Below are positions 25,166 through 34,047 of a DNA stretch of 35,995 nt, in pieces. Made by a program: the position numbers and the translations under genes. Each line of letters opens with the position of its first letter. Position 1 is the stretch's first letter. Under the pieces are notes generated by a model that had not been told where the DNA came from, ran no database searches, and saw nothing but the letters and a program-made list of their open reading frames with translations. The DNA comes from an uncultured Eubacteriales bacterium. Its GTDB lineage: Bacteria > Bacillota > Clostridia > Christensenellales > Aristaeellaceae. The DNA lies in assembly GCA_902764915.1 (NCBI GenBank), contig CACWXY010000041.1, forward strand, positions 1 to 35,995, given 5' to 3'.

Positions 25166-26944
25166 TTGGTCAAAAAACTTCTGTCCCATGTACGCCAGTA
25201 CAGGCGCGCATCCCTTCTGACCCCGGTCTGCATGATCGGGGAAGTGCTCATGGAAACATTGATTCCCTTTGTCATGGCCTCGCTCATTGACAAGGGCATC
25301 AATCAGTCCAGCATGCCGGACGTGTACAGGAATGGCCTTCTGATGCTGCTCCTGGCCTGTCTGAGCCTTCTGTTCGGCATTCTGGGCGGCAAGTTCGGCG
25401 CGGAAGCCTCCTCCGGCTTTGCGGCCAACCTGCGCAGCGCCATGTATCAGAACATCCAGACATTCTCCTTTTCCAATATTGACAAGTTCTCCACAGCCGG
25501 TCTTGTCACGCGTATGACAACGGACGTGACCAATGTACAGAACGCCTATCAGATGATTCTGCGCATTGCGGTGCGTGCGCCGCTGACCTTCCTGTGCTCG
25601 ATTGTCATGTGCTTCCGCACGAATCGGCCGCTGTCCCTGATCTTTCTCGCGGCAGTCGTGTTCCTGAGCCTGTGTCTAGCCCTGATCGTGCGCATGGCCA
25701 TGAAGCGCTTTGATCAGGTCTTCCAGAAATACGACGACCTGAACGCCTCGGTACAGGAGAACGTGTCCGCCATCCGTGTGGTCAAGGCATTTGTGCGCGA
25801 GGACTATGAGACGGAAAAGTTCAAGACGGCCGCCGGCAATGTCTACCGCATGTTTGTGCGCGCCGAAAAGGTCGTCAGCTACAACGGCCCCGTTATGATG
25901 TTCACGGTCTATGCCTGTATACTGATGCTCTCCTATCTGGGCGCCCGGTATATTGTCATGCCGCCGAGCCCGGCCTATGCGCTGACTACCGGTGAACTGA
26001 CCTCCATGTTTTCCTATGTCATGAGCGTGCTCATGAGCCTTATGATGTTCTCCATGATCTTTGTCATGCTGACCATGTCCATGGCTTCCGGCCGGCGTAT
26101 CTGCGAAGTACTGGACGAAAAGGCGGACATTGTCAATCCGGACACGCCGATTACTTCCATTGCGGATGGACGCATTGACTTTGATCATGTGAACTTCTCC
26201 TACAAGAAAGGCTCCGGTGAGTATACCCTGAGCGATATTGACCTGCACATCCGCAGCGGGGAAACCATCGGCATCATTGGCGGCACAGGCTCCGGCAAGT
26301 CCAGCCTGGTGAACCTGATTTCCCGCCTCTATGATGTGTCCACCGGCAGCGTCAAGGTTGGCGGGCACGATGTGCGGGACTATGACCTGGAAGTTCTGCG
26401 CAATGAAGTCTCCGTGGTACTGCAGAAGAACGTGCTCTTCTCCGGCACCATACTGGACAACCTGCGCTGGGGCAATGCAGACGCCACGCTGGAAGAGTGC
26501 CAGGAAGCCTGCCAGCTAGCGTGCGCGGATGAGTTTATCGAGCGCATGCCGAATCAATACGAAACACGCATTGAACAGGGCGGAACCAATGTGTCCGGCG
26601 GACAGAAGCAGCGCCTGTGCATTGCACGCGCCCTCCTCAAGAAACCGAAGATCCTGATCCTGGATGACTCCACCAGTGCCGTGGATACGGCCACCGATGC
26701 CAGGATCCGGGCTGCGTTCCGTCAGGCGATCCCGGGCACGACCAAGCTGATCATTGCCCAGCGCATTGCCTCCGTCATGGATGCGGATCGGATTCTGGTA
26801 CTGGACGACGGCCGTGTGTCCGCCTTTGGAAACCATGAGGAACTGCTCAAGAGCAGCGAAATCTACCGTGAAATCTATCAGACCCAGACCCAGGGCGGCG
26901 GCGACTTCGACCAGCCCGGACAGACAGGAGGTGAAGAGGCATGA
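25166..26944 (+). CDS. ABC exporter half-transporter, subunit with degenerate ATP site
   Basis: A 592-residue membrane ATPase of the heterodimeric multidrug/lipid exporter type (LmrCD, BmrCD, TM287/288). An N-terminal six-helix membrane domain (about 15-310) is followed by the nucleotide-binding domain: Walker A GGTGSGKSS near 373, signature VSGGQKQR near 475, Walker B LILDDS near 497. The position after Walker B is Asp instead of catalytic Glu, and the switch His is replaced by Gln (IIAQRIAS). Both are marks of the non-hydrolysing site in asymmetric heterodimers. The start is TTG at 25166, with GAAAGGA upstream overlapping the amylase stop. It overlaps the next gene by four bases (ATGA). Substrate unknown. 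Confidence 0.93.
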   Translation: MVKKLLSHVRQYRRASLLTPVCMIGEVLMETLIPFVMASLIDKGINQSSMPDVYRNGLLMLLLACLSLLFGILGGKFGAEASSGFAANLRSAMYQNIQTFSFSNIDKFSTAGLVTRMTTDVTNVQNAYQMILRIAVRAPLTFLCSIVMCFRTNRPLSLIFLAAVVFLSLCLALIVRMAMKRFDQVFQKYDDLNASVQENVSAIRVVKAFVREDYETEKFKTAAGNVYRMFVRAEKVVSYNGPVMMFTVYACILMLSYLGARYIVMPPSPAYALTTGELTSMFSYVMSVLMSLMMFSMIFVMLTMSMASGRRICEVLDEKADIVNPDTPITSIADGRIDFDHVNFSYKKGSGEYTLSDIDLHIRSGETIGIIGGTGSGKSSLVNLISRLYDVSTGSVKVGGHDVRDYDLEVLRNEVSVVLQKNVLFSGTILDNLRWGNADATLEECQEACQLACADEFIERMPNQYETRIEQGGTNVSGGQKQRLCIARALLKKPKILILDDSTSAVDTATDARIRAAFRQAIPGTTKLIIAQRIASVMDADRILVLDDGRVSAFGNHEELLKSSEIYREIYQTQTQGGGDFDQPGQTGGEEA

Positions 26945-28869
26945 ACCGTGGACCAAGACCGCGCAAATCCGGCATTGCTGCCATGAAGGACCTGTCAAAA
27001 CAGAAAGGAACGCTCACCCGCGTCTTCCGGATCGTCTTCACCTATTACAAATGGCCTTTCCTGGTCGTGCTGTTTTCCATTCTGGCCTCTACCTACTGTA
27101 CGCTGCAGAGCACACTGTTCACCCAGACACTGATTGACAATCATATCATGCCCATGCTCCGCGGGACTGTCTCCACGGACGCAGGCTTTGCCTCCCTGGG
27201 AAGCGCGCTGGGACACCTGGCGATCTTCCTGGTGCTGGGCGTATTCTTTACCTTCCTCAATAACCGCGTCATGATCTATATCTCACAGGGCTCGCTTCTG
27301 CATACCCGTGAGCAGCTCTTTGAGACCATGGAAAAGCTCCCGATCTCCTACTTTGACACGCATGCCCATGGCGATATCATGTCCATCTATACCAATGACG
27401 TGGACACGCTGCGCCAGCTGATCGGACAGTCCATTCCAACGCTCATTGATTCTCTGGTGACCCTCATCATGACCTTTGTCAGCATGATCCTGCTCTCCTG
27501 GCAGATGACCCTGCTGTCCCTGGTGCTGATCTCCTTTACGCTCCTGGCATCCGCCAAGCTGTCCACCTCGGCCGGCAAGTATTTCGGTCAGCAGCAGAAG
27601 AACCTCGGTGCGCTGAACGGCTATATTGAGGAAATGATGGAAGGCCAGAAAGTGGTCAAGGTCTTCTGCCATGAAAAGCAGGCGACGGACGATTTCCTGC
27701 GCCTGAACGAAACGCTCCGGGATACCGCGAACCGTGCCAACGCACGCACCAATATCATCGGGCCTGTGAACAATAACCTGGGCCATCTCTCCTATGTGGT
27801 CTGCGCCGTAGTCGGCGCACTGGCGGCCATTCATGGTCTGGCCTCCATGACACTGGGCGGTCTTGTCACATTCCTGACGCTGAACCGGAACTTCTCCCGG
27901 CCTATCTCGCAGGTCTCGCAGCAGATGAACTCCATTGTCATGGTCATGGCCGGCGCCGGGCGTATCTTTGCCATGATGGATGCCAAGCCCGAAGTCGACG
28001 ACGGATATGTGGAGCTGGTCCGGGCCCATATCCAGCCGGACGGCACGATCACCGAGTCCAAAGAACGCACCGGACACTGGGCCTGGAAGCATCCGCATCA
28101 GGCGACAGGAGAAGTCACCTATACGCCTCTGGCAGGCGGTGTCACGTTTGACCATGTGGACTTCTCCTATAACCCCGACAAGCAGATCCTGTTTGACATT
28201 ACCATGTATGCCATGCCCGGGCAGAAGCTGGCCTTTGTCGGCGGTACCGGTGCCGGAAAGACCACGATTACCAACCTCATCAACCGCTTCTACGACATCC
28301 AGGATGGCAAGATCCGGTATGACGACATTAACATCAACAAGATCCGCAAGGCTGACCTGCGGCATTCCCTGGGCATTGTACTGCAGGATACCCAGCTGTT
28401 TACCGGGACCGTCATGGACAACATCCGTTACGGACGTCTGGATGCCTCCGATGAGGACTGCATCCGTGCCGCGCAGCTGGCCAATGCCGATGGCTTTATC
28501 CGCCGTCTGCCGGACGGGTACCAGACAAGGATCACCGGCAACGGTGCCAATCTTTCCCAGGGCCAGCGCCAGCTGCTGGCAATCGCCCGTGCGGCAGTCG
28601 CTGACCCGCCCTGCCTGATCCTGGACGAGGCGACCTCGTCCATCGATACGCGCACTGAGGTGCTGGTGCAGCGCGGTATGGATGCCCTGATGAAAGGCCG
28701 TACCACGTTTGTCATTGCGCACCGGCTGTCCACGGTACGCAACGCCAACTGTATCATGGTTCTTGAACAGGGCCGGATTATTGAACGCGGCACCCATGAT
28801 CAGCTGATCGACATGAAGGGAAAGTATTACCAGCTCTATACCGGGAACCAGATCACGGAAAATGCCTGA
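26941..28869 (+). CDS. ABC exporter half-transporter, catalytic partner
   Basis: A 642-residue partner of the preceding subunit. The membrane domain spans roughly 30-350, with an insertion of about 30-40 residues before the ATPase domain (HIQPDGTITESKERTGHW...). The ATPase domain has Walker A VGGTGAGKTT near 433, signature LSQGQRQL near 538, Walker B LILDEATSSID with the catalytic Glu, and switch His in IAHRLSTV. It therefore keeps the canonical residues that its partner lacks. GGAGG lies just upstream within the partner gene, and the ATGA overlap implies coupled, equimolar synthesis. Likely a plasma-membrane exporter of a drug, lipid or peptide; the context (amidase, secreted protein) does not identify the substrate. 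Confidence 0.94.
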   Translation: MNRGPRPRKSGIAAMKDLSKQKGTLTRVFRIVFTYYKWPFLVVLFSILASTYCTLQSTLFTQTLIDNHIMPMLRGTVSTDAGFASLGSALGHLAIFLVLGVFFTFLNNRVMIYISQGSLLHTREQLFETMEKLPISYFDTHAHGDIMSIYTNDVDTLRQLIGQSIPTLIDSLVTLIMTFVSMILLSWQMTLLSLVLISFTLLASAKLSTSAGKYFGQQQKNLGALNGYIEEMMEGQKVVKVFCHEKQATDDFLRLNETLRDTANRANARTNIIGPVNNNLGHLSYVVCAVVGALAAIHGLASMTLGGLVTFLTLNRNFSRPISQVSQQMNSIVMVMAGAGRIFAMMDAKPEVDDGYVELVRAHIQPDGTITESKERTGHWAWKHPHQATGEVTYTPLAGGVTFDHVDFSYNPDKQILFDITMYAMPGQKLAFVGGTGAGKTTITNLINRFYDIQDGKIRYDDININKIRKADLRHSLGIVLQDTQLFTGTVMDNIRYGRLDASDEDCIRAAQLANADGFIRRLPDGYQTRITGNGANLSQGQRQLLAIARAAVADPPCLILDEATSSIDTRTEVLVQRGMDALMKGRTTFVIAHRLSTVRNANCIMVLEQGRIIERGTHDQLIDMKGKYYQLYTGNQITENA

Positions 28870-28884
28870 GAGGAGGAAGGCTGC

Positions 28885-29097
28885 ATGTTCTTTCACAGGA
28901 AACAGGAAAAGCCGGATCCTGCCTTTGCGGGACAGGAGCCGGTTCTTCTCACCAGTATCTGCACCGGTGAAACCACAGCCGGTTTCCGGGATGAAAGCGG
29001 ACACTTCACAGGGATTATGCTGATCCGGGACGCGAATGACCTGGAGAGTTTCCGGCATACCTATGGCATCCAGGGAGAGATCCGCAGGATTTACTGA
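28885..29097 (+). CDS. Small conserved protein (70 residues)
   Basis: A 70-residue soluble protein. AGGAGG precedes the ATG. The pattern LTSICTGETTAGF...GIMLIRDANDLESFRHTYGI matches a small Firmicutes family whose members are often labelled aspartate dehydrogenase. That label cannot be right for a protein this short with no NAD-binding fold. Function unknown. It begins 15 bp after the ABC exporter and is the last gene before the terminator, so it is co-transcribed with the exporter. Confidence 0.85.
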   Translation: MFFHRKQEKPDPAFAGQEPVLLTSICTGETTAGFRDESGHFTGIMLIRDANDLESFRHTYGIQGEIRRIY

Positions 29098-29110
29098 GTC
29101 TGATAGCAGA

Positions 29111-29145
29111 AGGCAGGCGCTCTGACAGAAGCGTCTGCCTTTTTC
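29111..29145 (+). terminator. Terminator of the CHAP-amylase-ABC operon
   Basis: AGGCAGGCGCT pairs with AGCGTCTGCCT (29111-29121 with 29130-29140, one G-T pair) around an eight-base loop, followed by TTTTTC. Confidence 0.88.
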
Positions 29146-29328
29146 TGTGTTCCCATGGCTTCCCGCCGGCGGCGCTTTGCTGCCATCCCTATGCGTGGTT
29201 TTCCCGGCAGCCGCGCCTTGCAGACAGCTGCATGGAACCGGGCACTCCATGGACAGGCGCACAGCGGTGCATCCCCTGCTTTTCCGGCATTCCAGGCACC
29301 CGCGCGGGCTTTGAAAAGAAGTGCGTAC

Positions 29329-29377
29329 AAAAGCACCCCAGGAAGCATGCGTTTTACGCATAAGCCCCCTGGGGTGC
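29329..29377 (-). terminator. Terminator of the phosphohexomutase gene
   Basis: On the minus strand GCACCCCAGG and CCTGGGGTGC (29368-29377 and 29333-29342) form a perfect 10-bp stem. The loop holds a second small hairpin (ATGCGT-AAA-ACGCAT), and TTTTG follows. It starts 45 bp after the stop codon. Together with the previous terminator it fills most of the 29098-29421 gap; nothing else was seen there. Confidence 0.85.
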
Positions 29378-29421
29378 GCTGTTTTCCTGCTGTTCAGCGG
29401 CTATGCCGCCGGCCCTGTTGT

Positions 29422-30933
29422 TCACTCACTGATTGCTTTTTTCAGTGGCGTCAGATCAATGCCTTTGGCATTTTTGAGCACATCGTAGAGCTGGCAGAGC
29501 ATCTCCTGGACGCCGCCTTCCACATCGCTTTCCACATTCAGCGGAAGCACCGGGTCGTGCACCGAAAGCCGCAGAAGGAACCATCCGTTCTCCATGCCTT
29601 CCCCCAGATCAAAGGAGATGCGTACGCCTTCCCGGTTATCCTTGGCAACATGCCACTTTTCCGCCGCGACCGCATAATCCATGACCAGTGCAATCGCATT
29701 CTGTCCGGCAGTACGGAAATCTTCCTCTGTAATGCCCAGGCGGATTTCCTGGCTTTCCACCGGCTCCTGAAGATCCGCAATCAGGCTGCCCAGGGTCTTT
29801 CCCTGCTGCTTGAGCCGCATGGCTTCCACAATCAGCACTGTGGCCAGATACATGCCGTCATCCAGGAAATGATTCTCCCGCAGTGCAGCATGTCCGCTGG
29901 TTTCGATCGCCAGCGGGCAGTCGATCCCTTCCTCGTTCAGGCGGATCGCCGCGTCAATGACATTGCGGTAGCCGCGCTTGAAGCGATAGTGTTCCCCGCC
30001 CCAGTCGCCGATGAACTTGGAAAGGCCGGAACTGGTCACAGAGTCTGTGACAATGGTGACACCGGGCTTTTTATCCAGAAGCATCGCAGAAATCAGGGCA
30101 ATCAGCCGGTTACGATTGATCTCACGCCCGTCCGCGTCCACAATCGCAGCGCGGTCGCAGTCCGCATCAAAGATAACGCCCAGGTCCGCACCTGCCCGGC
30201 GTACTGCCTTGGAGATGGCGCGCATGGCGTCCTCGTTTTCCGGGTTGGGCATATGATTCGGGAAACGTCCGTCCGGCTCCAGGAACTGGCTGCCTTCAAT
30301 CCACGCACCCAGGTCTTTCAGAAGATCCGCATAGAACCCGCCGGCGCCGTTCCCGGCGTCTACGACGACATGCAGCCCAAGAAGCGGCTTTTCAATATCG
30401 GTTTCCAGGCCTTTCCGGATCCGGTCCGCCAGCAGGCCCTTGTACGTATCCAGGAAAGGCTTGCAGGTTATGGAGCCGGAAATGGCAAACTCCTCCGGGT
30501 GCAGCTCAGACGCCGTCTGAAGAAGACTGACCACATCCGCTTCTTCCAGACCGCCGTCATGCAGGAAGAATTTCAGTCCGTTGCGTTCCGGCGGCAGATG
30601 ACTGGCTGTCACCATAATCGCGCCGTCAGGCTCATAGGGCGGCGTAATAATGGACATATACATGGCAGGCGTTGTACACATGCCAAAATCCATCACCGAC
30701 GCGCCGGCGCGGGAAATCCCCTCTGCCGCAGCCCGCAGAAGCGCTTCACCGGTCAGTCGACTGTCCCGGCCGATCGCAATGGTGATCTGTCCCACACTCT
30801 TGCCGCACTTTTCTGCCGCAAAGCGTGCAAAAGCCATTCCCAGCGCTTTCGCCACGTCCTCCGTCAGCACTGTCTTTTCACCCATGGCAACGCCACGTAC
30901 ATCCGAACCGCTTTTCAGTTTCAGCCAATCCAT
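29422..30933 (-). CDS. Phosphomannomutase/phosphoglucomutase (alpha-D-phosphohexomutase)
   Basis: A 503-residue enzyme interconverting hexose 1- and 6-phosphates, feeding glycan and envelope precursor synthesis or glycogen/maltodextrin use. Domain 1 holds the phosphoserine loop VTASHLPP (S111). The metal loop DADCDRA lies near 257, the sugar-specificity loop ETSGHAA near 345, and the phosphate-binding C-terminal domain follows. Start MDWLKLKSGSDVRG is supported by AAGGAG eight bases upstream. The opening SGSDVRG and the TASHLP form point to the PMM/PGM branch rather than GlmM, whose active loop is usually TASHNP; substrate preference cannot be settled from sequence. Likely monocistronic. Confidence 0.92.
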   Translation of the reverse strand: MDWLKLKSGSDVRGVAMGEKTVLTEDVAKALGMAFARFAAEKCGKSVGQITIAIGRDSRLTGEALLRAAAEGISRAGASVMDFGMCTTPAMYMSIITPPYEPDGAIMVTASHLPPERNGLKFFLHDGGLEEADVVSLLQTASELHPEEFAISGSITCKPFLDTYKGLLADRIRKGLETDIEKPLLGLHVVVDAGNGAGGFYADLLKDLGAWIEGSQFLEPDGRFPNHMPNPENEDAMRAISKAVRRAGADLGVIFDADCDRAAIVDADGREINRNRLIALISAMLLDKKPGVTIVTDSVTSSGLSKFIGDWGGEHYRFKRGYRNVIDAAIRLNEEGIDCPLAIETSGHAALRENHFLDDGMYLATVLIVEAMRLKQQGKTLGSLIADLQEPVESQEIRLGITEEDFRTAGQNAIALVMDYAVAAEKWHVAKDNREGVRISFDLGEGMENGWFLLRLSVHDPVLPLNVESDVEGGVQEMLCQLYDVLKNAKGIDLTPLKKAISE

Positions 30934-30960
30934 GCTTTCGCTCCTTCTCTATTCCTCGGA

Positions 30961-30976
30961 ATCCTCTTCAGAGGAT
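30961..30976. repeat. Palindrome upstream of the phosphohexomutase
   Basis: ATCCTCT-TC-AGAGGAT, a perfect 7-bp inverted repeat about 28 bp before the start codon. It would lie in the 5' leader if transcription starts near 31021; a possible operator or RNA hairpin. Confidence 0.45.
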
Positions 30977-31027
30977 CCTGTATTTCACGTCTGACGTCAT
31001 ATTTCCCGTCCTCTGCACTGTCTCCTG

Positions 31028-31033
31028 ATTATA
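31028..31033 (-). promoter_or_regulatory. Possible -10 box for the phosphohexomutase
   Basis: A perfect TATAAT on the minus strand inside CCTG-TATAAT-CAGG, about 95 bp upstream of the start codon. No convincing -35 box lies 16-18 bp upstream, so an activator or another arrangement would be needed. Confidence 0.3.
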
Positions 31034-31254
31034 CAGGAAACACGGGACATCCGCCATGCTGTGCCGCACGCTTTCCGATGCATGCCGATGCCTGCAATCC
31101 ACGACCGCCCACGGCCGCGCATCATGATACCGGTCTTCTGCGCTTGTTCCGAAAGCTCCGGCAGCAGGCTGCCATCGCATGATACCGAGGCGCCTTTGCC
31201 TTTGTAGTCCCAGCCAGTCATGGACGTTTCATCACCTGCGTGCAGCCGGTGGGG

Positions 31255-31330
31255 GCATGCCCGCTGTCTGTATTGCCCGCATGGGACAGTCCGCAGCTGC
31301 AGACCATGCGGGCATCTTCCGCATGCCCGC
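31255..31330. repeat. Nested GC-rich inverted repeats after the DUF2461 gene
   Basis: GCATGCCCGC occurs at 31255-31264 and 31321-31330. TGCCCGCATGG (31274-31284) is the exact reverse complement of 31304-31314. GCGGGCAT (31308-31315) pairs with 31323-31330. The last hairpin starts ten bases after the DUF2461 stop but has no T-run. These alternative stems could terminate or protect that transcript. Confidence 0.65.
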
Positions 31331-31339
31331 TTCCGCTTT

Positions 31340-32050
31340 TCACCGAAGTTGCTGCCTTTCCTGCTCTTCCTTTGCCAGGGCATCATAGGTGCCCATGACC
31401 ATCTGATACACCGGGGCCATTGCCAGAAAGTCATCCCGCACCCAGGTAAAAATCCGTTCCGATGCGCAGGCCCGGATATCCGGGCTCTTCTGCATGATAT
31501 CAATGGATTTGGCCAGGTACCAGGGCTTCAGCTCTTCCGGGACCGAGGGCGGTACTTCCATACGCTTGAAAAAGTCCGATACCAGCACAAGATTCCGCTG
31601 GCGGAAAGGACAGGCCCGCAGGATCTTCAGGTATCGATCCGGATAGGCGGCAAACTCCCGCCGCATGCGATCCATAACCGGCCGATTCTCTCCCCAGCTG
31701 CCCAGGCCCCATGCCAGGCGCTCCACGCCATACTCAAACCAGAAGCCCATGCTGCCATGCTTGTCCTGTGCCGCACGGTGAAAGAATATCCACAGATGAT
31801 CGCGATAAGGTGATTTATCCCTGGTAAAGCGCGTATCCCGGTGAATGCGGGCCAGTACCTTGTTCGGGCGCGGTTCCATGCTGCTGTCAATGGACAGAAG
31901 CGTCGGCATCATCTCGTCGATGAAAGCATAGAACGGCTTCTGCACACTCTCGATATACCGATCATGCTCCGCATGAAAGAATGCAGGATCATTATGAAAA
32001 CGAAGTTCCATCAGGAATTGTTCGGTCTGTGCCGGAAATCCGCTGAACAT
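31340..32050 (-). CDS. DUF2461 family protein
   Basis: A 236-residue protein of the DUF2461 (TIGR02453) family, soluble and of unknown biochemical role. Typical segments are FLMELRFHNDPAFFHAEHDRY near the start, RIHRDTRFTRDKSPYRDHLWIFF (about 69-91) and the GFWFEYG stretch. GGAGG four to five bases upstream and a promoter 25 bp away fix the start at 32050. It is divergent from the HAD-hprK operon and stands alone. Confidence 0.88.
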   Translation of the reverse strand: MFSGFPAQTEQFLMELRFHNDPAFFHAEHDRYIESVQKPFYAFIDEMMPTLLSIDSSMEPRPNKVLARIHRDTRFTRDKSPYRDHLWIFFHRAAQDKHGSMGFWFEYGVERLAWGLGSWGENRPVMDRMRREFAAYPDRYLKILRACPFRQRNLVLVSDFFKRMEVPPSVPEELKPWYLAKSIDIMQKSPDIRACASERIFTWVRDDFLAMAPVYQMVMGTYDALAKEEQERQQLR

Positions 32051-32074
32051 AGAACACCTCCATCATTCCTTCCC

Positions 32075-32102
32075 ATTATACACGTTTTTGCGTACCTTTG
32101 AA
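32075..32102 (-). promoter_or_regulatory. Promoter of the DUF2461 gene
   Basis: A perfect TATAAT on the minus strand (32075-32080) with a weak TTTCAA -35 at 17 bp. The start would be near 32068, giving a leader of under 20 nt. Confidence 0.55.
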
Positions 32103-32180
32103 ATGGAAAGTTGTCCGCAAACAAAGGGAAGCCGACTTTTTCACCTTACCATTTCTTCTCTCCATTCCCATGGATTCTTC

Positions 32181-32209
32181 TTGCTTTTTTTGTGCTTTCG
32201 CCTTACTAT
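32181..32209 (+). promoter_or_regulatory. Promoter of the HAD-hprK-glucokinase operon
   Basis: TTGCTT (32181-32186), 17-bp spacer, TACTAT (32204-32209), each four of six to consensus. Predicted start near 32216, which supports the HAD start codon at 32247 rather than any further upstream. Confidence 0.5.
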
Positions 32210-32246
32210 GTGCTGTGTAAACATGTATCGAAAGGAAGAGATATGG

Positions 32247-33059
32247 TTGTTTCGTGCCATCGTCTTTGATCTGGATGACACGCTGCTCCGGGATGATCTG
32301 ACTATTTCCGACGAAACCGTGCGGGTGCTCCATGCTTTCCATGATCGCGGAATCCGCATCATTCCTGCCAGCGGGCGTGCGCCGGCCAGTATGCTGGACT
32401 TTGCCCGACGCATCGGATGCTGTGATCTTCTCATCGCCTCCAATGGTGCCGAGATTGCCACGCCGGAAGGCTCGATTCTCTCTCAGGTCATGATTGCCGA
32501 CGTCGTGGCGCAGCGCATTCTTGCCTTCGGAAACGAAAGCGGAATCTACATGCATACCTACCTGGCGGATTCCTTTCATTACAACAGGGACAGTGTCTGG
32601 TCGGATCGCTACCGCATTTCCGCCAGGCTCACCGGTGTCAGGGAGACGGATCTTCCCGCCTTTGTACGCGCCCATCCTACCAATAAGATCCTTATGATGG
32701 CCCACCGGGATACCATATCCGCTCTGTATCCCAAAGCCTGTGCGCTTTTCTCCCGGGAAGCGAGCGTCACCACTTCCAAGGCGGAGTTTCTGGAGTTCAA
32801 TCCCGGCGGGACTTCCAAGGGAAAAGCACTGCACGAAGCGCTGCGGCGCCTGTCCATCATGCCCGAGGAAACCATGGTCTTCGGCGACGGCATCAATGAT
32901 CTGAGCATGCTGCTTCCCCCGTTTTACGGCGTGGCCATGAAGAATGCGGCCCCAGCGGTGCAGGAACAGGCAAAGGATGTATGCGGGGACAATGCATCCG
33001 ACGGTGTGGCCCGGTATCTTCTGTCCCATGAAACTCTGTTTGCGGAGGTGCACGCATGA
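32247..33059 (+). CDS. Cof-type HAD-IIB phosphatase
   Basis: A 270-residue HAD-superfamily hydrolase of the Cof/YbdI type, dephosphorylating sugar phosphates or similar small metabolites in the cytosol. Motif I FDLDDTLL (nucleophile D8, acid D10), motif II in PASGRA, the C2-type cap in the middle, the Lys region near the EFNPGGTSKGKAL segment, and motif IV GDGINDLSML. The TTG at 32247 is chosen: AAAGGA lies upstream, the predicted transcript starts near 32216, and the family begins right at the FRAIVFDLD strand. An ATG at 32223 has no SD. It overlaps hprK by four bases (ATGA), so the two are coupled. Confidence 0.9.
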   Translation: MFRAIVFDLDDTLLRDDLTISDETVRVLHAFHDRGIRIIPASGRAPASMLDFARRIGCCDLLIASNGAEIATPEGSILSQVMIADVVAQRILAFGNESGIYMHTYLADSFHYNRDSVWSDRYRISARLTGVRETDLPAFVRAHPTNKILMMAHRDTISALYPKACALFSREASVTTSKAEFLEFNPGGTSKGKALHEALRRLSIMPEETMVFGDGINDLSMLLPPFYGVAMKNAAPAVQEQAKDVCGDNASDGVARYLLSHETLFAEVHA

Positions 33060-34000
33060 TCGAAGCCCAGGAATTCCAGAAAGCCCTCGGTCTCCGTCTT
33101 CTGACACCGCCCACCGATGCGGTATGGGATATTCATGCCGCGGATGTCAACCGTCCCGGCATGCAGTTCTGCGGATTTTACGAATACTTTGCCTTTGAAC
33201 GGCCGCAGGTCATCGGAAAAGTGGAAATGACCTATCTCAATTCCATGGAACCGGAAGCACGGACCAACATGCTTCGCAAGTATTTCTCCTACGACATTCC
33301 CTGCGTCATCTGCTGCAGAGGCATGCTCCCTCCGCCGGATCTGATCACCTTTGCCAGCGAGCGGAACGTGCCGGTCTATGTCAGTGAAAACTCAACCACC
33401 AAGTTTGTACTGGACGCCATCATGTACATCAACCGGAAGATTGCGCCGCGGGTGACCCGGCATGCAGAGCTGGTGGAAGTGCACGGTGTCGGCGTGCTGA
33501 TCACCGGCGACAGCGGTGTGGGAAAAAGCGAGACTGCCCTGGAACTGATCAAGCGCGGGCACGCACTGGTGGCGGATGATGTGGTGGATATCTGCCGTGT
33601 CAGCGAAACCCGGCTCATCGGAGAAAGCCCTGCCATGATCCGGCATTTCATGGAGATCCGCGGTATGGGCATTATCGACATCCGTTCCATGTACGGCATT
33701 TCCGCCGTAGCGCTGTCCAAGTCCATTGATCTGGTCATACACCTGGAACAGTGGGTGGAGGGCAAGGAATACGACCGTCTGGGAGACAAGGACGAGTATA
33801 TCACCATACTCGGCGTGCGTATTCCGCAGCTGATCACGCCCGTACGCCCCGGACGCAATCTTGCCATCATTGTCGAGGTCGCCGCCCGGAACTACTCACT
33901 CAAGCGCCTGGGCTACAATGCGGCTCATGAACTGGACAAGCGCCTGAGCGCCATGTATGACGAACGTCTGCCCACGGAATCAACCATCAATAACTATTGA
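33056..34000 (+). CDS. hprK: HPr kinase/phosphorylase
   Basis: A 314-residue HprK/P, the bifunctional enzyme that phosphorylates HPr on Ser46 and removes the phosphate, setting carbon catabolite repression in Firmicutes. The N-terminal domain spans 1-125. H136 lies in the conserved TRHAELVEVHG segment; the P-loop GDSGVGKSE spans 151-159; the Asp pair is at 174-175; the family signature EIRGMGIIDIRSMYG starts at 200. Length and all motifs are normal. It overlaps the HAD phosphatase by ATGA and is 47 bp ahead of a glucokinase, so sugar-phosphate control and glucose entry share a transcript. In many Firmicutes hprK is instead followed by lgt. Confidence 0.97.
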   Translation: MIEAQEFQKALGLRLLTPPTDAVWDIHAADVNRPGMQFCGFYEYFAFERPQVIGKVEMTYLNSMEPEARTNMLRKYFSYDIPCVICCRGMLPPPDLITFASERNVPVYVSENSTTKFVLDAIMYINRKIAPRVTRHAELVEVHGVGVLITGDSGVGKSETALELIKRGHALVADDVVDICRVSETRLIGESPAMIRHFMEIRGMGIIDIRSMYGISAVALSKSIDLVIHLEQWVEGKEYDRLGDKDEYITILGVRIPQLITPVRPGRNLAIIVEVAARNYSLKRLGYNAAHELDKRLSAMYDERLPTESTINNY

Positions 34001-34047
34001 TATCTCGCAATCATTCATTATCTCAACAGAACAAGGAGGCTTTCCAT

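Noticed and set aside
27283..29361. 692-codon minus-strand frame across the ABC exporter
   Set aside because: Antisense shadow of a well-conserved ABC gene in G+C-rich codons.
29155..31182. 675-codon plus-strand frame across the phosphohexomutase
   Set aside because: Antisense shadow; the minus-strand enzyme has all catalytic motifs, an SD and a terminator.
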